DNA of 64,000 nt from Pilaira anomala. Taxonomy: Eukaryota; Mucoromycota; Mucoromycetes; Mucorales; Mucoraceae. The position numbers and the translations under genes are program-made. A model generated the notes under the pieces. It worked only from the letters and a program-made list of their open reading frames with translations. It searched no databases and was not told the origin of the DNA. This document shows positions 1-12,203 of this stretch, piece after piece. The stretch covers positions 62,001-126,000 of the forward strand of contig JAIXMQ010000017.1 of assembly GCA_025716855.1 (NCBI GenBank), given 5' to 3'. The stretch's first letter is position 1; each line of letters opens with the position of its first letter.

Positions 1-330
1 GACAGTACCGAAGATTCACAACGCTCCTTCTTCACATCAAACTAATGGCAACAACTCAAGAAACTTGTCATATGAACCGAGATAAATGAAACCAGATATC
101 ATAGACGTGTGGATACATTTCATCTGAGATGAAAACGCATACTTATGTTGGCAATCCAATGAGATTTTTTTAGGCAGCCTTTTAAATCGGGTTTGCGCTT
201 TCTTATTAATACATACAAAAAATTAGTTTAATGATCAGTCTATAAACCACCTTTTTCAATCTTTTTGTAAATCGTGTAATATTTATCAATTAGTATAATT
301 GTTTTACGATACTGATGATTTTTTATTAGG
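1..330. other. No gene seen
   Basis: I see no open frame or motif with support here. It is the 5' flank of the relic that starts near position 331 and may hold further decayed sequence of the same copy. Confidence 0.5.
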
Positions 331-958
331 ATTCGTTTATTACATCGAGAGAGCTCGAAATCAGAATCAGCAATTGAGCAAGATTTTCTCGGAGAAGTGT
401 GGACTCCAGTTCTCAGTACAATTTTCAGCGACAAAGTTTTTATTGCTAAACTGGTAAGGTTTATATATCAATGCTGTAGTACATAAAGTTGCTAATGTAC
501 ATAAAAAAAAAAAGGTGATTTCATACATATCTGAATTATCCAGTTTAGCAAAAAAAAAAAAAGTCCTTCCTGATGGAACTATCTTGGGAGATCGTGTTGA
601 TCTTAGAGTTTTGACCAAAACTGACGACAGTACGAACGATGTTTGCAACTGTGATTTTACAAACGATAAACTTGGGTCGGAAAAAATTTCATCTGATCAT
701 TTAAAGCTATTATTACTTGAATCCAAGAACATACTTTGATAATATTTCTAACAAGACATTTATAAAAAGAAAAGGATAAAAGACGTTTTCTTGTTCTAGG
801 TTTTCAGAATAACGGTTTGGAAGGCGAATTGAAGATAATGAAACTCGTCGCCCCCCCCCCCCTGGTTTATACACAATACAGCGCTTGGGTTCTGTTGATA
901 TACCTTTCCTTGTTGGTAACTTATCACTGTTAACACTAAATACTATCCCTTTGTCTTA
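331..958 (+). pseudogene. Decayed three-exon relic of a repeated fungal protein family
   Basis: Three plus-strand segments read as one broken protein. Segment 1 (about 331-451) encodes ...SESAIEQDFLGEVWTPVLS... and ends at a GTAAGG donor. Segment 2 (about 513-739) contains LPDGTILGDRVDLRVL and ends in a stop. Segment 3 (about 797-957) encodes GLEGELKIMKLVAP, then GLYTIQRLGSVDIPFLVGN only after a frame change inside a run of 12 C at 851-862. There is no clean start or complete frame. The phrases resemble a multi-copy Mucorales protein family of unknown function that I recall only from its general pattern. An assembly error in the C run could explain that single frame break but not the stop at the end of segment 2, unless another intron lies there. 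Confidence 0.45.
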
Positions 959-1867
959 GGTAAACTATATATATTTAGATATCTCCTACTTCTTTATTAT
1001 ATTAACAAGTCTATTTTTAAGTGGCAAGGGGTACTTCAACAGCAACGTAATGATGGTCAAAAGTTTTTTTACCGCAATATAGTAGCAGCTTAAAATAGCG
1101 TCATTCAATCGAAGTTTCTCGTTTATTACATCATGATGGCTGTAACAAAACAGAGGCTACCAAAGCTTCTATTACAAGCGTTCACCATTATACGACGATG
1201 ATATCGTTGAAACAAAAACAAATTGATGGACAGGACAAAGCTGGTATGTTAGACTCGAAATAGGTTCTTCAATTAACATATACGGCTATAAAATATTTAC
1301 ACTATTTCTTCGTACTTTAGTTTAGTACTTCCAACAACAACAACAACAACAAAAAAATCATGTAATAAATCATGTCTTAAAAAAGCTCTAGGTTGATTTT
1401 ATTTTATTTTTCAAGTATTGTTCTTGTAATACCTTTAATGGCGGTGTTACATAAAATGATAGAATTGAAAACTGCCTCACACGTGTGGAAACTAGTATAC
1501 TATCTGATTATTTTACAATGAGTTCTACATGATATGTTCATTATTTTACAGAATTTTTTTTTTTTTGATATCTACTATGAATGGCTTCAAATTCATCTTT
1601 TTTTTTTTTAAAAAAAACAAAAAAGACTGGCATGATGATTTCCAAGTGTACTTACAATCGCAATATTTGGTATATTAATTAGGACGACCCATTTGATTTG
1701 TACTCAGTATAAATAAGAATCAATTTATGTTAACTGACTAGTTTAGAGTCTGAGATTATGTAGAAATACTGCGGTAGACGCCGCAGTAAATTTATATAAA
1801 AAGAAAATGATTATACCTTCCATAAAAAAAAAAAAAAAAAAAAGAAAAATTTAAAAAAAATATATAC
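959..1867. other. Intergenic, upstream of the ABC-F gene
   Basis: No coding frame has support. It contains a short CAA repeat near 1332-1350, several A/T homopolymers, a CGG-N6-CCG palindrome (annotated separately) and a TATATAAA box at about 1793-1800, roughly 70 bp before the ABC-F start codon. Confidence 0.6.
1768..1787. promoter_or_regulatory. CGG-N6-CCG palindrome next to a TATA box
   Basis: Seen directly: a perfect 7-bp inverted repeat, ACTGCGG then 6 bases then CCGCAGT, lies just upstream of TATATAAA and about 80 bp before the ATG at 1868. Inverted CGG triplets with 6-bp spacing are the class of site bound by Ppr1-type Zn2Cys6 proteins in yeast. Binding here is inference. Confidence 0.4.
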
Positions 1868-4592
1868 ATGGTTATCGAATTATTCAAAAAGCAATTACAC
1901 AGTTTTAAAATTGATTTAGATGAAGATACGGTAAACTATATCGGTGGTATACTTGATGATATGGACCTTTCTGATCACGACCAAGCACGCGAAATAACCG
2001 AGCCTTTTTTAATTGACGCCAGTATCAATGATAGAGATAGAAATGACTTTTATAAATCTTTATTCTCCAACGAAACATTTCAAATGAATAAGAAACCAAA
2101 CGATTATGATTCTCTTCCAATTCGATTAGAACAACATAATAAAAAGGTAAATGAATTATTATGAATTTCATTCTTTTTTTTATTAGTTCTATTTCTGATC
2201 CATTATATATATATATATATATATAATACAGAAACCGGAAGAAATTAAACTTGAAAAAGATACAACTACCGTAAAAGAAAAAAGGTCAACATCCGCTGCT
2301 GAGAAACGAGCAGCAAGAAAGAGCAGCGGTAAATCCAAGCAAGGTGAAATCTCAGTATTTACAGACGAAGAACCTACCTTAGTTGCAATATCTCAACAAA
2401 GTCGATTTCATACCGACACTCTCGAAACGAGCAACAAAGAAATTGATCTTTTTGGAATTCAAATCTCTGTCAACCAGAAAGACTTACTGGTAGATGCTCA
2501 TTTGAAGCTAAAGCCTTTAGTTCGATACGCTCTCGTTGGCCAAAATGGTGTTGGTAAATCTATCCTGATGAAATGTTTAGCTGATAATATCCTGGTTGGT
2601 TTACCTCAAAACTTGAATATCCTTCATATATCCCAACTGGAAGACTTTGATGAAAGTATGACTGTAGTTGAGGAAGTATTGAGTGCAGATAAAGTCGCTA
2701 CAATTGCCATAAGAGAATTTGAAGGTAAAATTGAGAGAATGATATTAGAATTTGGAATTTTTTTTTTTAAAAAAAAAAAAAAAACGTGAATCTAAACTTT
2801 TGATAAATATTTAGCTCTTCGTGCAGTGATTGGAGATCATGCTTCTACTTCAGACCGTCAAAAGGAAGAAGCCAATGAAAAGTTAAATCAAGTTGTATTT
2901 TCAATCATGCAATCTCGTCTCAAGGATAAGCTAGATGAAGCAAATCGACTCGCTATCAAGCGATCTGGAGATCGAGGCTTCGAAGCTCGTAAGGAACTTG
3001 TTAGAATTGAAAAAGAATATGCCGAATTTTGCGCCTATGATCCTCAAACCTATGTTACTGCTGATATGGTGAATCATGTGATTGCAGAAGTCTATGAAAA
3101 AATCGAGTCAATTGATCAGGAAGAACGATCTCATCGAGCCAAGAAGTTATTGAGTGGTTTAGGATTTAGTCAAGCACATTCAACAAGTCTTATTTCGACC
3201 TTCTCTGGTGGCTGGCGTATGCGAATTGCTTTAGTCAAGAGTCTTTTTATTAAACCAGATATTCTTTTATTGGATGAACCCACCAACCATTTGGATTTAC
3301 CTTCCATTCTTTGGCTACAAGAGTACATTATAAATAACACGGGCGATATGATTGTCGTTGTTGTTTCTCATGATCGTGAATTCTTAAATAATGTAACTGA
3401 AGAAACAATTATTTTAAAAGATAAACAACTCAAATATCATCCTGGTAATTATCAAGATTGGGAGGCTAATACTGAAGAACAACGTATTCGTAAACAAAGA
3501 CTTCTAGATGTAAGTAACTCTTTTTTTTAAAAAAAAATATGAAAGTGAAACGCATACACGTATTATGAATTATAGTTTATTAACAATCTTCTATAGAATA
3601 CTGAAAAACGTAGAAAAAAAATTCTAGCAAGTATTCAACATAATCTTCATCAAGCCAAAGCCACTGGGGATGATAAACGACACGGTATGGTGAACTCAAG
3701 ACGCAAGAAACTGGACAGACTTGGTATGGAAAAGACAGAAGACGGTAAAAGATTCAAACAAAGTTATCGTTCAGGCTATCATAATAGCGCCCGTGTTGCT
3801 ATCGTTGTTGAACAACAAGTCAAAACTGCAACCATCAAAATTCCGGAGCCAACACAACTCCGTTATAACGGACCCGTATTTCGTATGAATGAAGCATCTT
3901 TTAAATACAACAACAAAGCTAAAAAGAATTTGATTGAACCATTTTCTATCAACATTGAACCAAATGCTCGTATTGCATTTATTGGACCGAATGGATGTGG
4001 TAAAACTACTTTACTCAACATGTTAACGGGCAAGACCGAACCTACTGGTGGTACAGTGTATCGACACAATTTACTTCGTATAGGATATTTTTCTCAACAT
4101 ATTGTAGATCAACTTGATTTGGATATGTCTCCGGTAGAATATATGATGACCAAATACCCTAATATCTCAGAACATGAATGTCGCGCTCAGTTTGGTACAG
4201 TTGGAATATCCGGTAAACTGGTACTACAAAAGATTCGATCTTTGAGTGGTGGACAACGTAATCGTATTGGGTTTGCTTTAATTCTATTTGATCGGCCACA
4301 TGTATTAATTCTTGATGAAATCACTAATCATCTGGATATGGGAACAGTAGAAATGTTGGTAGATGCTTTAGTAGGTTATTCAGGTGCATTGATTATTGTA
4401 AGCCATGATGTTTGGTTTTTGAAACAAATTATGGAACCTGAATCAGATGATGATAATAGTATAGTAGAAGAATCAGATAGTGAAATGATACCTATTCAGA
4501 ATGAAATTTATGTCATCGACGATGGGAATGTTTGTAAATGGGAAAAAGGAATGGATTCTTATGTTTCTTCTATATTACGCACTATTCACTGA
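1868..4592 (+). CDS. ABC-F family ATPase, GCN20/ABCF3-like
   Basis: Exons 1868-2146, 2232-2724, 2815-3509 and 3597-4592 join in frame to 820 aa. ABC-F proteins are soluble twin-cassette ATPases that act on ribosomes. GCN20/ABCF3 members work in translation and Gcn2 signalling. An N-terminal segment (about 1-180) precedes cassette 1, with Walker A GQNGVGKS near residue 196, signature FSGGW near 389 and Walker B LLLDEPTNHLD near 410. Cassette 2 has GPNGCGKTTLL near 619, LSGGQ near 704 and LILDEITNHLD near 728. There are no membrane segments. Odd features: Walker B of cassette 2 has Ile for the usual Pro (DEITNHLD), the switch region reads SHDVWFL instead of SHDRxFL, and a Ser/Asp/Glu-rich insert sits near the C-terminus. 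The ABC-F call is firm; the exact subfamily is less so. Confidence 0.88.
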
Positions 4593-7075
4593 TGGGAATT
4601 CTTTAACCCGGTAAACATTTAACCACCACACTTTAATAAATAAAAAAAAAATGATTATTTGAAACGGAGCTCCCCTTTAAAAAATGCAACTCCATTTCCC
4701 CTTGGCGTTTGAGAGGTACACAAATGTTAATAAGTGGATGAATATTTTAGTCAAAGAGACAGATCTTCTACAAACTTATCAGTTTAGGTAACAAAGATAA
4801 AAAAGAAAAGGCTCGTGTTTTTTTTAAAGTCCATAACTTTTTTATTTCATAATCGTAAATACCATTTTGTCTAGAAAGTCTTTTTGTTTTTTATTTCAAA
4901 AAAAAAAGCCTTTTTTTTATCCGGTAATAATAAAAAAGTATACGTAATGCTTTTTTGTATTCCATCATTTCTTTAAATATACTATAGTGGTGTCATCAAA
5001 CATTTTGTTATAAAAAAATATTTTTTTTTAAGTTCGATAGGTAGAATTTATAGCCGGAATGATACCTTTCTAAAATAAAATTTGTAGTTATATATAAACA
5101 AAAATTGTTTGATTTAAAGAACAACCTTCAATATCAAAAAAAGATGATTTATACATATCGAGAGTATAAAAAAAAACACATACAATTGTGTGTGTTACCG
5201 AATTTTAACTATTCTAAAATTAGCAATACGAACGCTACACTAGATCTGGTATCGACTCTACAGAAATCCAAATCACCATTATTTTTACATTTTTGATATT
5301 CAATGACTAAAAAATGAAATTAATTATTGTTTTAATCTTAATCAGCAAAAGCATATCAGAATTGATCGGATTTCATTATTACTGCTCCGCGTAAAAAGTG
5401 TAAAAAAAAGGCCACGCGACAATATTTTAAATATAAGCTAAAAAATATTGGTTATCGCAGTGAAAAGGTGATAGAGAAAGACAGAGATAAAGAAATTCTT
5501 TGCTCTGATAAAGAGTATAAAGATTATGAGAGAAAGAGAGTTAAAAAAAAAACTCAAGAGAGCAGAATGCAATACTGAATTATTATTATGGGATATCCCA
5601 TAATCGTAAACCACCTAAATTAAGACAGATCCTTTCAGTTATTCCGAACATGCATAAGAAAAAAAAAAAAAAATTAGGGACGTTAAAAGATTTTCAACGA
5701 TTGCTACATTTAAAAAGATATGTAGTGGTGACATTCTAAGCTCACCTCTGTTCTATATTATGCACCTGTAAAAGTCATTCTTTTATTTATATTTTGTTGC
5801 ACTGTAATCATTTCAATAAATGTTGATGTCTCTGCTGGCCATTTAGTTACTTATTCGAATATAAAACTTTTAATTCATGCAAACCAAGCTAGCAGCACTT
5901 AGGGGAACTAATATGTGAAATTGGGCACGAAAAAAAAAAAAAAAAAAAAAAAAACTAATGCAATGCTTTTTTTTTTCCCGGTCAAGAAAGCTTAAAATAA
6001 AGCGAGCGATCTTACTTGAAGAATATAAAAGAAAAAGCTCTTAAATCAGTGATCATTTTTATAATATTCTGCCGAAATCAGAACCAGATGAATGTAACGA
6101 GACCACTCAAAACTATTCAACCAGAACATCCGGGTCAATAAAGCGGGTTCTTGATTAGTGGTTAAAACACATGTTTGATAAACAACAATTGGTATATTTG
6201 ACATTTTTGGTTCTATTCAAGGTTGCTAGGCTACTAAAAGTCTATCAAGTGATACAATAAATCACTCTATTTTTATTTGTAAATAGAACCTATATAACCA
6301 CACATAATATGTATTACTTTTTTTTTTTTTTTTTATTTCATAAAGTAATAGTGTGTGTACGACATTTCTTTTTCTAAAATAAATTTGTTTTTAAAAGAAG
6401 CGTACTTTGATTTTCTTTCATTTTTTTCTTTATTGACATCCGATCAAGCCGACACAAAAAAAAGTTACACATTCTTTAAAGCTAAATGGAAGAATAGTTT
6501 AAATTATGATGTAGCATAATAAGAATAACAGTATATTTGTCCGGATGTCCGAGGTAAAATAAAGATTAAAAAGAGTCAAGCGCTTCAAGCCGGGTATATC
6601 CAATGGATCATTTACCTGATGAATAATTCTACCGTCCTACTCTAAACGAGAAGTAAAATATTTAGGCGGAGATATGCCGCTTTTTTTTTTTTTCTATTTC
6701 TATTCCCCCACACACAGCAAATGATGGCATAAATCTTTGACAATTTTTACTTGTGAAGAAATATTAAATCTTTTATTTATAATTTGTATTATAGAGTTTT
6801 TTTTTATTTTTATTTTTTCTCTTTGATAAAAATATTTCATAATCAAGTTATCTTTTCTTTTTAATCTTGTTTAATTCGATTTTGTACTATTAAAAAGGTA
6901 TTAGACTCTCATTGATTTTATAAAGTCGGTGATGTAATTCTGTAATGGTTTTACCGCACAGGCAATAAGCATTCTTAATTCGGATTTTGAATGATTTCTG
7001 GTAGAATTGTTCAGGCCATATTTATCCGGGTTATACGAAATAATTATATATAAAAGACAGGTCTAAATAGATGTC

Positions 7076-7106
<31 letters not shown>

Positions 7107-7142
7107 CTGTTATCATATATATATTCTTTTTTAACATAAAAA

Positions 7143-7173
<31 letters not shown>

Positions 7174-7243
7174 AAATACTTTCTTCTACTCGTTACTTTT
7201 TTCTTTTTAATTATATATCAGTAAATTATATTAATCATCCACT
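4593..7243. other. Long intergenic region, probable promoter of the PDR transporter
   Basis: The only open frames are short and low in complexity (for example 5105-5296), with no recognisable protein. A perfect 20-bp palindrome lies at 5585-5604. The proximal promoter has TATATATAAAAG near 7045-7056 and two T runs of 29 and 25 bases at 7078-7106 and 7149-7173. Such poly(dA:dT) runs usually exclude nucleosomes. CCGG/CCG-containing motifs occur at about 6540-6555, but I see no clear PDRE (TCCGYGGA). Confidence 0.55.
5585..5604. repeat. Perfect 20-bp palindrome
   Basis: ATTATGGGATATCCCATAAT reads identically on both strands and lies in the middle of the 2.6-kb gene-free stretch. It could be a dimer-binding site or chance in AT-rich DNA. 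No function is implied. Confidence 0.5.
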
Positions 7244-10200
7244 ATGGAGATGCAAGCCTTGCCAAACGGGCAACAAAATCGACTTAATCGTGATGAAGAA
7301 TTTCAAAATAAACATCAACACTTTTCCGATGAGTCAACTATTGAAGGTGTTCATGATAAAGAGGAAGTAAACAGCGAATCCGAATATTACCCAAATCAAC
7401 AACAAGGTGGTTTTGGTGAAACCGAGGGTAATGCTGTCAATATTGAAGAAGCAATGAATAATTATGAGGAAATCCGTAGAGAATTAACTCATCAATCTCG
7501 TGTCTCCCGTCGTAAATCAATTTCCGCTGGTGAAGCAGAGAAAGGTGATGTCAAGGATTTCGATTTAACTGACTTCTTAAGCAATCAAAGAGAACAAAGT
7601 GAAGGCGCTGGTTTTCATCCTAAACATATGGGTGTCGTCTGGAAAGATTTATCCGTCCATGGTCTTGGTGCTGATGCTAAAACTATTTCCACTAATTGGA
7701 CTTGGTTACGTGATACGGTTCAATTCTGGAAATGGGGTAAAACTGTCGGTTCTGATTTTACTATCCTTAAGCCTAATGATGGTTTCTGTAAAGACGGTGA
7801 AATGCTTTTAGTTCTCGGTCGTCCTGGTGCCGGTTGTACTTCTTTACTTCGTGTCATTGCCAATATGCGTTCTTCTTATACAAACATTGAAGGTACTGTT
7901 CATTATGGTGGTATTGAAGCTCAAGAATTCTCAAAGTATTATCGTGGTGAAGTCTGTTACAACGAAGAAGAAGATTTACATTATCCTACTTTAACTTGTA
8001 AACAAACTTTAAGTTTCGCTTTAAAGAACAAAACTCCCGGTAAACGTCTTGACAATGAAACCAAAGGTGAATTTATCAACAAGATTCTTTATATGCTTGG
8101 TAACATGCTTGGTTTAACTAAACAAATGAATACTATGGTTGGTAATGCTTTTGTACGTGGTCTTTCCGGTGGTGAACGTAAGCGTCTTTCAATTGCTGAA
8201 CAAATGACAACGCGTAGTTCTATCAATTGTTGGGATTGTTCTACTCGTGGTTTAGATGCTTCTTCTGCTCTTGATTATGTTCGTTCTCTTCGTATCATGA
8301 CGGATATCTTACACAAGACTACCATCTCTACTCTTTATCAAGCTTCTGATAACATTTTCCATCTTTTTGATAAAGTCATGGTACTTGATGAAGGTCGTGT
8401 TATCTATTTCGGTCCTACTGCTACTGCTAAATCTTATTTTGAGGATATGGGTTTCTTCTGTCCTGATCGTAAATCGATTCCTGATTTCTTAACTGGTCTC
8501 TGTAACGCTAACGAACGTGAGTTCCGTGATGGTTTCAAAGATCGTGTACCTGTCAACGCTATTCAATTCGAAAAATCATACAAGGAATCAAACCTCTACC
8601 ATGCCATGATGAAAGAACGTGATGAATATGAAGCCAAGATTAATCAAGATCGTCCTGATGAAAAGTTCCGTCAAGCCTTTTTGGATGCACATCAAAAGAG
8701 AGCTCCTAAAAAGTCTCCTTTAGTCGCTTCTTATTATCAACAAGTCAAGGCCCTTACTATTCGTCAGTTCCAACTTATCTTTGGTGATACCGGTGCTTTG
8801 ATTTCTCGTTATGGTGGTGTTGTCATCAAGGGTCTTATCATGGCTTCTGTCTTTTATATGATGCCTCAAGATGCTTCAGGTGCTTTCTCTCGTGGTGGTG
8901 CCGTTTTGTTTTCTCTCTTATTCAATGCTTTAATTGCTCAAGCTGAACTTTCGTCCTTCATGCAAGGTCGTCGTGTTCTTGAAAAACATAAACATTTCGC
9001 TCTCTACCGTCCTTCTGCTTTCTATATTGCTACTGTCATTGCTGATATTCCTTTAGCTATTATTCAAGTCATCATTTTCGAACTTTGTGTCTACTTTATG
9101 ATGGGTTTTGTTCTCGATGCAGGAAAGGTAAAAAAAAAAAAAAAAAAAAAAAACATCTACTTTTTATATCAATTATTTTACTAAACTTTTTTTTTTTATT
9201 ATTATTATAGTTCTTTACTTTCTTTATTATTCTTGTTGCTACCAATTTATGTATGAATGGTTTCTTCCGTTTCTGGGGTGCGGTCTGTCCTAATTTCTTT
9301 ACCGCCTCACAAATTTCATCCGTCTTCTTGATTGCATGTCTTGTATACTGTGGTTATCAAATTCCTTATGTTGAAATGCATCCTTGGCTTATGTGGATTT
9401 ACTGGATCAACCCACTTGCTTATGGTTACAAGGCTTTAATCTCTAACGAATTAAACGGTATGGATTTCACTTGCGAAGGACAAAACTCAGTTCCCTTTGG
9501 ACCTTCCTATACCAACCAAGATTATAAGACGTGTGTTCTTGCCGGTGCAGTTCCTGGCGCCCCCACTGTCTCGGGTGAAGCATACCTTCATACAGCTTAC
9601 GGTTATGAAATCTGGCAACGTTGGATTAACTTTGTTGCTGTTGTTCTCTTCTTCTTGTTCTTTACTGCCATTACTGCGCTTGGTATGGAATACGTTGATC
9701 TCCAAAAGGAAGGTTCAGTCACCAAGGTCTATAAAGCTGGTAAGGCACCTAAGCCTACTGATGAAACTTTAGCTCTCAAACAAACTGTTCAAGAAAATGA
9801 TGATTCCATGGAAGCTGTCTCTGAAGGTACCACTTTCTCTTGGCATCATATGGATTACACTGTACCTATCAAGGGAGGACATCTTAAGCTCTTAAATGAT
9901 ATTGGTGGTATTGTTCGTCCTGGTCATCTTACTGCTTTAATGGGTTCTTCTGGTGCTGGTAAGACTACCTTATTAGATGTCTTGGCTAAACGTAAGACAA
10001 TTGGTAAGATTGAAGGTCGTATCTACATGAACGGTGAACCTCTTGGTCCTGATTTCGAACGTACAACGGGTTACTGTGAACAAATGGATGTCCATAATCC
10101 TAACGCCACAGTCCGTGAAGCACTTAAATTCTCAGCCTACCTTCGTCAAGCACCTGAAGTTCCCAAGGAAGAAAAGGATGCCTATGTTGAACAAGTCATT

Positions 10201-11718
10201 CGTTTAATGGAAATGGAAAACATTGCTGATGCCCTTGTGGGTAACCTGGAAGAAGGTGTTGGTATCTCTGTTGAAGAACGTAAGCGTCTTACGATCGCTA
10301 TTGAATTGGTCGGTAAGCCTAAACTTCTTTTCTTGGATGAACCTACTTCGGGTCTCGATGCACAAAGTTCTTTCAATATTGTTCGTTTCATTCGTAAGCT
10401 TGCTGATGCAGGTTGGCCTGTCCTCTGTACCATTCATCAACCTTCTGCTACTCTCTTTGAACATTTCGATCATCTTGTCTTATTGGTACGTGGTGGTCGT
10501 ACTGCATACTGTGGTGAAATTGGTCCTGCTGCTAGTACCATGGTCTCTTACTTTGAAAGAAATGGTGGTCCCAAGTGTTCCCCTAGTGCTAACCCTGCTG
10601 AATATATTCTTGAATGTGTTGGTGCCGGTACGGCTGGTAAGGTCACTCAAGATTGGGCTGATGTCTGGAACGCTTCGGATGAAGCCAAGGCACTTGACGC
10701 TGAACTTGAAGAAATTCATGTCACGATTGATCCTCACCATAAGAACAAGAGAAGTCCTTATGCTCTTTCTTTTGGTCAACAATTTTGGTTAGTCTATAAG
10801 CGTATGAATGTTTCTTGGTGGCGTTGTCCTTCTTATAACATGGGTCGTCTTTTCAACGTGTGCTTCATTGGTCTCTTGTCTGGTTTCTCTTTCTGGAAGC
10901 TTGGTAATACACCTGCAGATATGCAAAATCGTATGTTCTCTGTCTTTACTACTCTTTTAATGAGTAATGCTTTGATTATTCTTGCTCAACCTCGTTTCAT
11001 GGAAGAAAGATCTTGGTTCCGTCGTGAATTTGCTTCAAGATATTATGGCTGGGCTCCATTTGCACTCTCTTGTATCTTGGTTGAAATCCCTTACTTGATT
11101 TTCTTTTCTGCTATTTTCTTGTTCTGTTTCTATTGGACTGCCGGTCTTCAACAAATCTCTGAACGTGTTGGATTCTTCTATATCCATTTCACCGTCTTCT
11201 TACTTTATTCTGTATCTCTCGGTTTCATGATTGCCGCTTTCTCTGCTACACCTCCTATGGCTGCTGTGATTAATCCTTTCTTTACATCCATCTTGATTTT
11301 GTTTGCAGGTATTATGCAACCTCCTAATTCAATGCCTTATTTCTGGAGTGCTTGGATGTACTGGCTAGATCCTTATCATTATGTGATTGAAGGTCTTGTG
11401 GTGAATGTGATGGATAGTGTTGAAGTCAATTGTGATTATGGTGGTTACATTGATATTCCTGCTCCTCCTGGTGTAACTTGTGGCGAATACATGGCTGATT
11501 TCTTTAGTTCAGGTGGTCCTGGTTATATTGGCAACAATAATGCAACGGATATGTGTAACTATTGTCCTTATAAATATGGTAACGACTTTTATGAAAACAG
11601 AATTGGTTGGCATTTCGATAACAGATGGAGAGATTTCGGTATTCTTTGTGCATACTATATCTTTAACGTATTTGCCTTCATGTGCTTTGTCTTCTTATTC
11701 AGAAAAGCAAAGCGTTAA
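7244..11718 (+). CDS. Full-size PDR-type ABC transporter (ABCG, CDR/PDR family)
   Basis: Exons 7244-9127 and 9211-11718 give 1463 aa, the usual length for this family. The order is (NBD-TMD)x2, the reverse topology typical of fungal pleiotropic drug resistance pumps in the plasma membrane, which export azoles and other hydrophobic compounds. NBD1 (Walker A near 190) has the family's degenerate GRPGAGCTS with Cys for the catalytic Lys, signature LSGGERKR near 306 and the degenerate Walker B WDCSTRGLDAS. NBD2 has a canonical Walker A, GSSGAGKTTLL, near 872, the family's degenerate signature in ISVEERKRL, and Walker B LLFLDEPTSGLD. Hydrophobic clusters follow each NBD. Codon choice is strongly biased (GGT, CGT, CAA), which suggests high expression. 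The single 83-bp intron falls between transmembrane segments. The substrate cannot be read from sequence. Confidence 0.95.
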
Positions 11719-12203
11719 ACATCTCCTTTCTTTTTTTTTATTTTCCATCTCTTTCTCTTTTTTTTTTTTTATATATTTACTCTTTTTATAACCCCCTCCT
11801 TTTTTTTCCAGCATTTTATTTTTTAAATTATACACCCACTTCCATAGACAATTTTTTTTTTTTTTATTATATATATTAAAATTTGTAATATTTGATTTTC
11901 ATTTATTTATTTATTTATTTTTTTTTTTTTGGTTACAAACTTTATATTAAATGTTTACAAAAACAGGAAATTTGTCACTAAGAGATAACAATAACATATG
12001 ATAGTTATAACAGAAAGTTATATGAGTTAAAATTTTTTTTTTTTTTTTTTTATTTGTAATTCATTATATATATATATGCATAAATAGAACAAAGGATTTT
12101 GTTCTTGGTACGTTTTTTTTGGTATTTATATATAGAATGAAAAAAGGATTGATACAAATGGATAGGGTAATAGTATTTACAAAATAAAAAAAAAAAAAAA
12201 AAC
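11719..12203. other. Convergent 3' region of PDR transporter and NELF-A-like gene
   Basis: This is low-complexity T-rich DNA with poly-T runs near 11758-11771, 11852-11865, 11919-11930 and 12032-12050 and a short TA repeat near 12065. It probably holds both 3' UTRs and polyadenylation signals. No gene is seen. Confidence 0.6.

Noticed and set aside
5105..5296. Short plus-strand frame in the region before the PDR gene
   Set aside because: 63 codons, Lys-rich, no homology recognised, no plausible promoter or splice context.
10182..10792. Several overlapping open frames on both strands within the PDR transporter
   Set aside because: They lie wholly inside a well-supported ABC transporter exon and carry no domain of their own; codon bias of that gene produces them.
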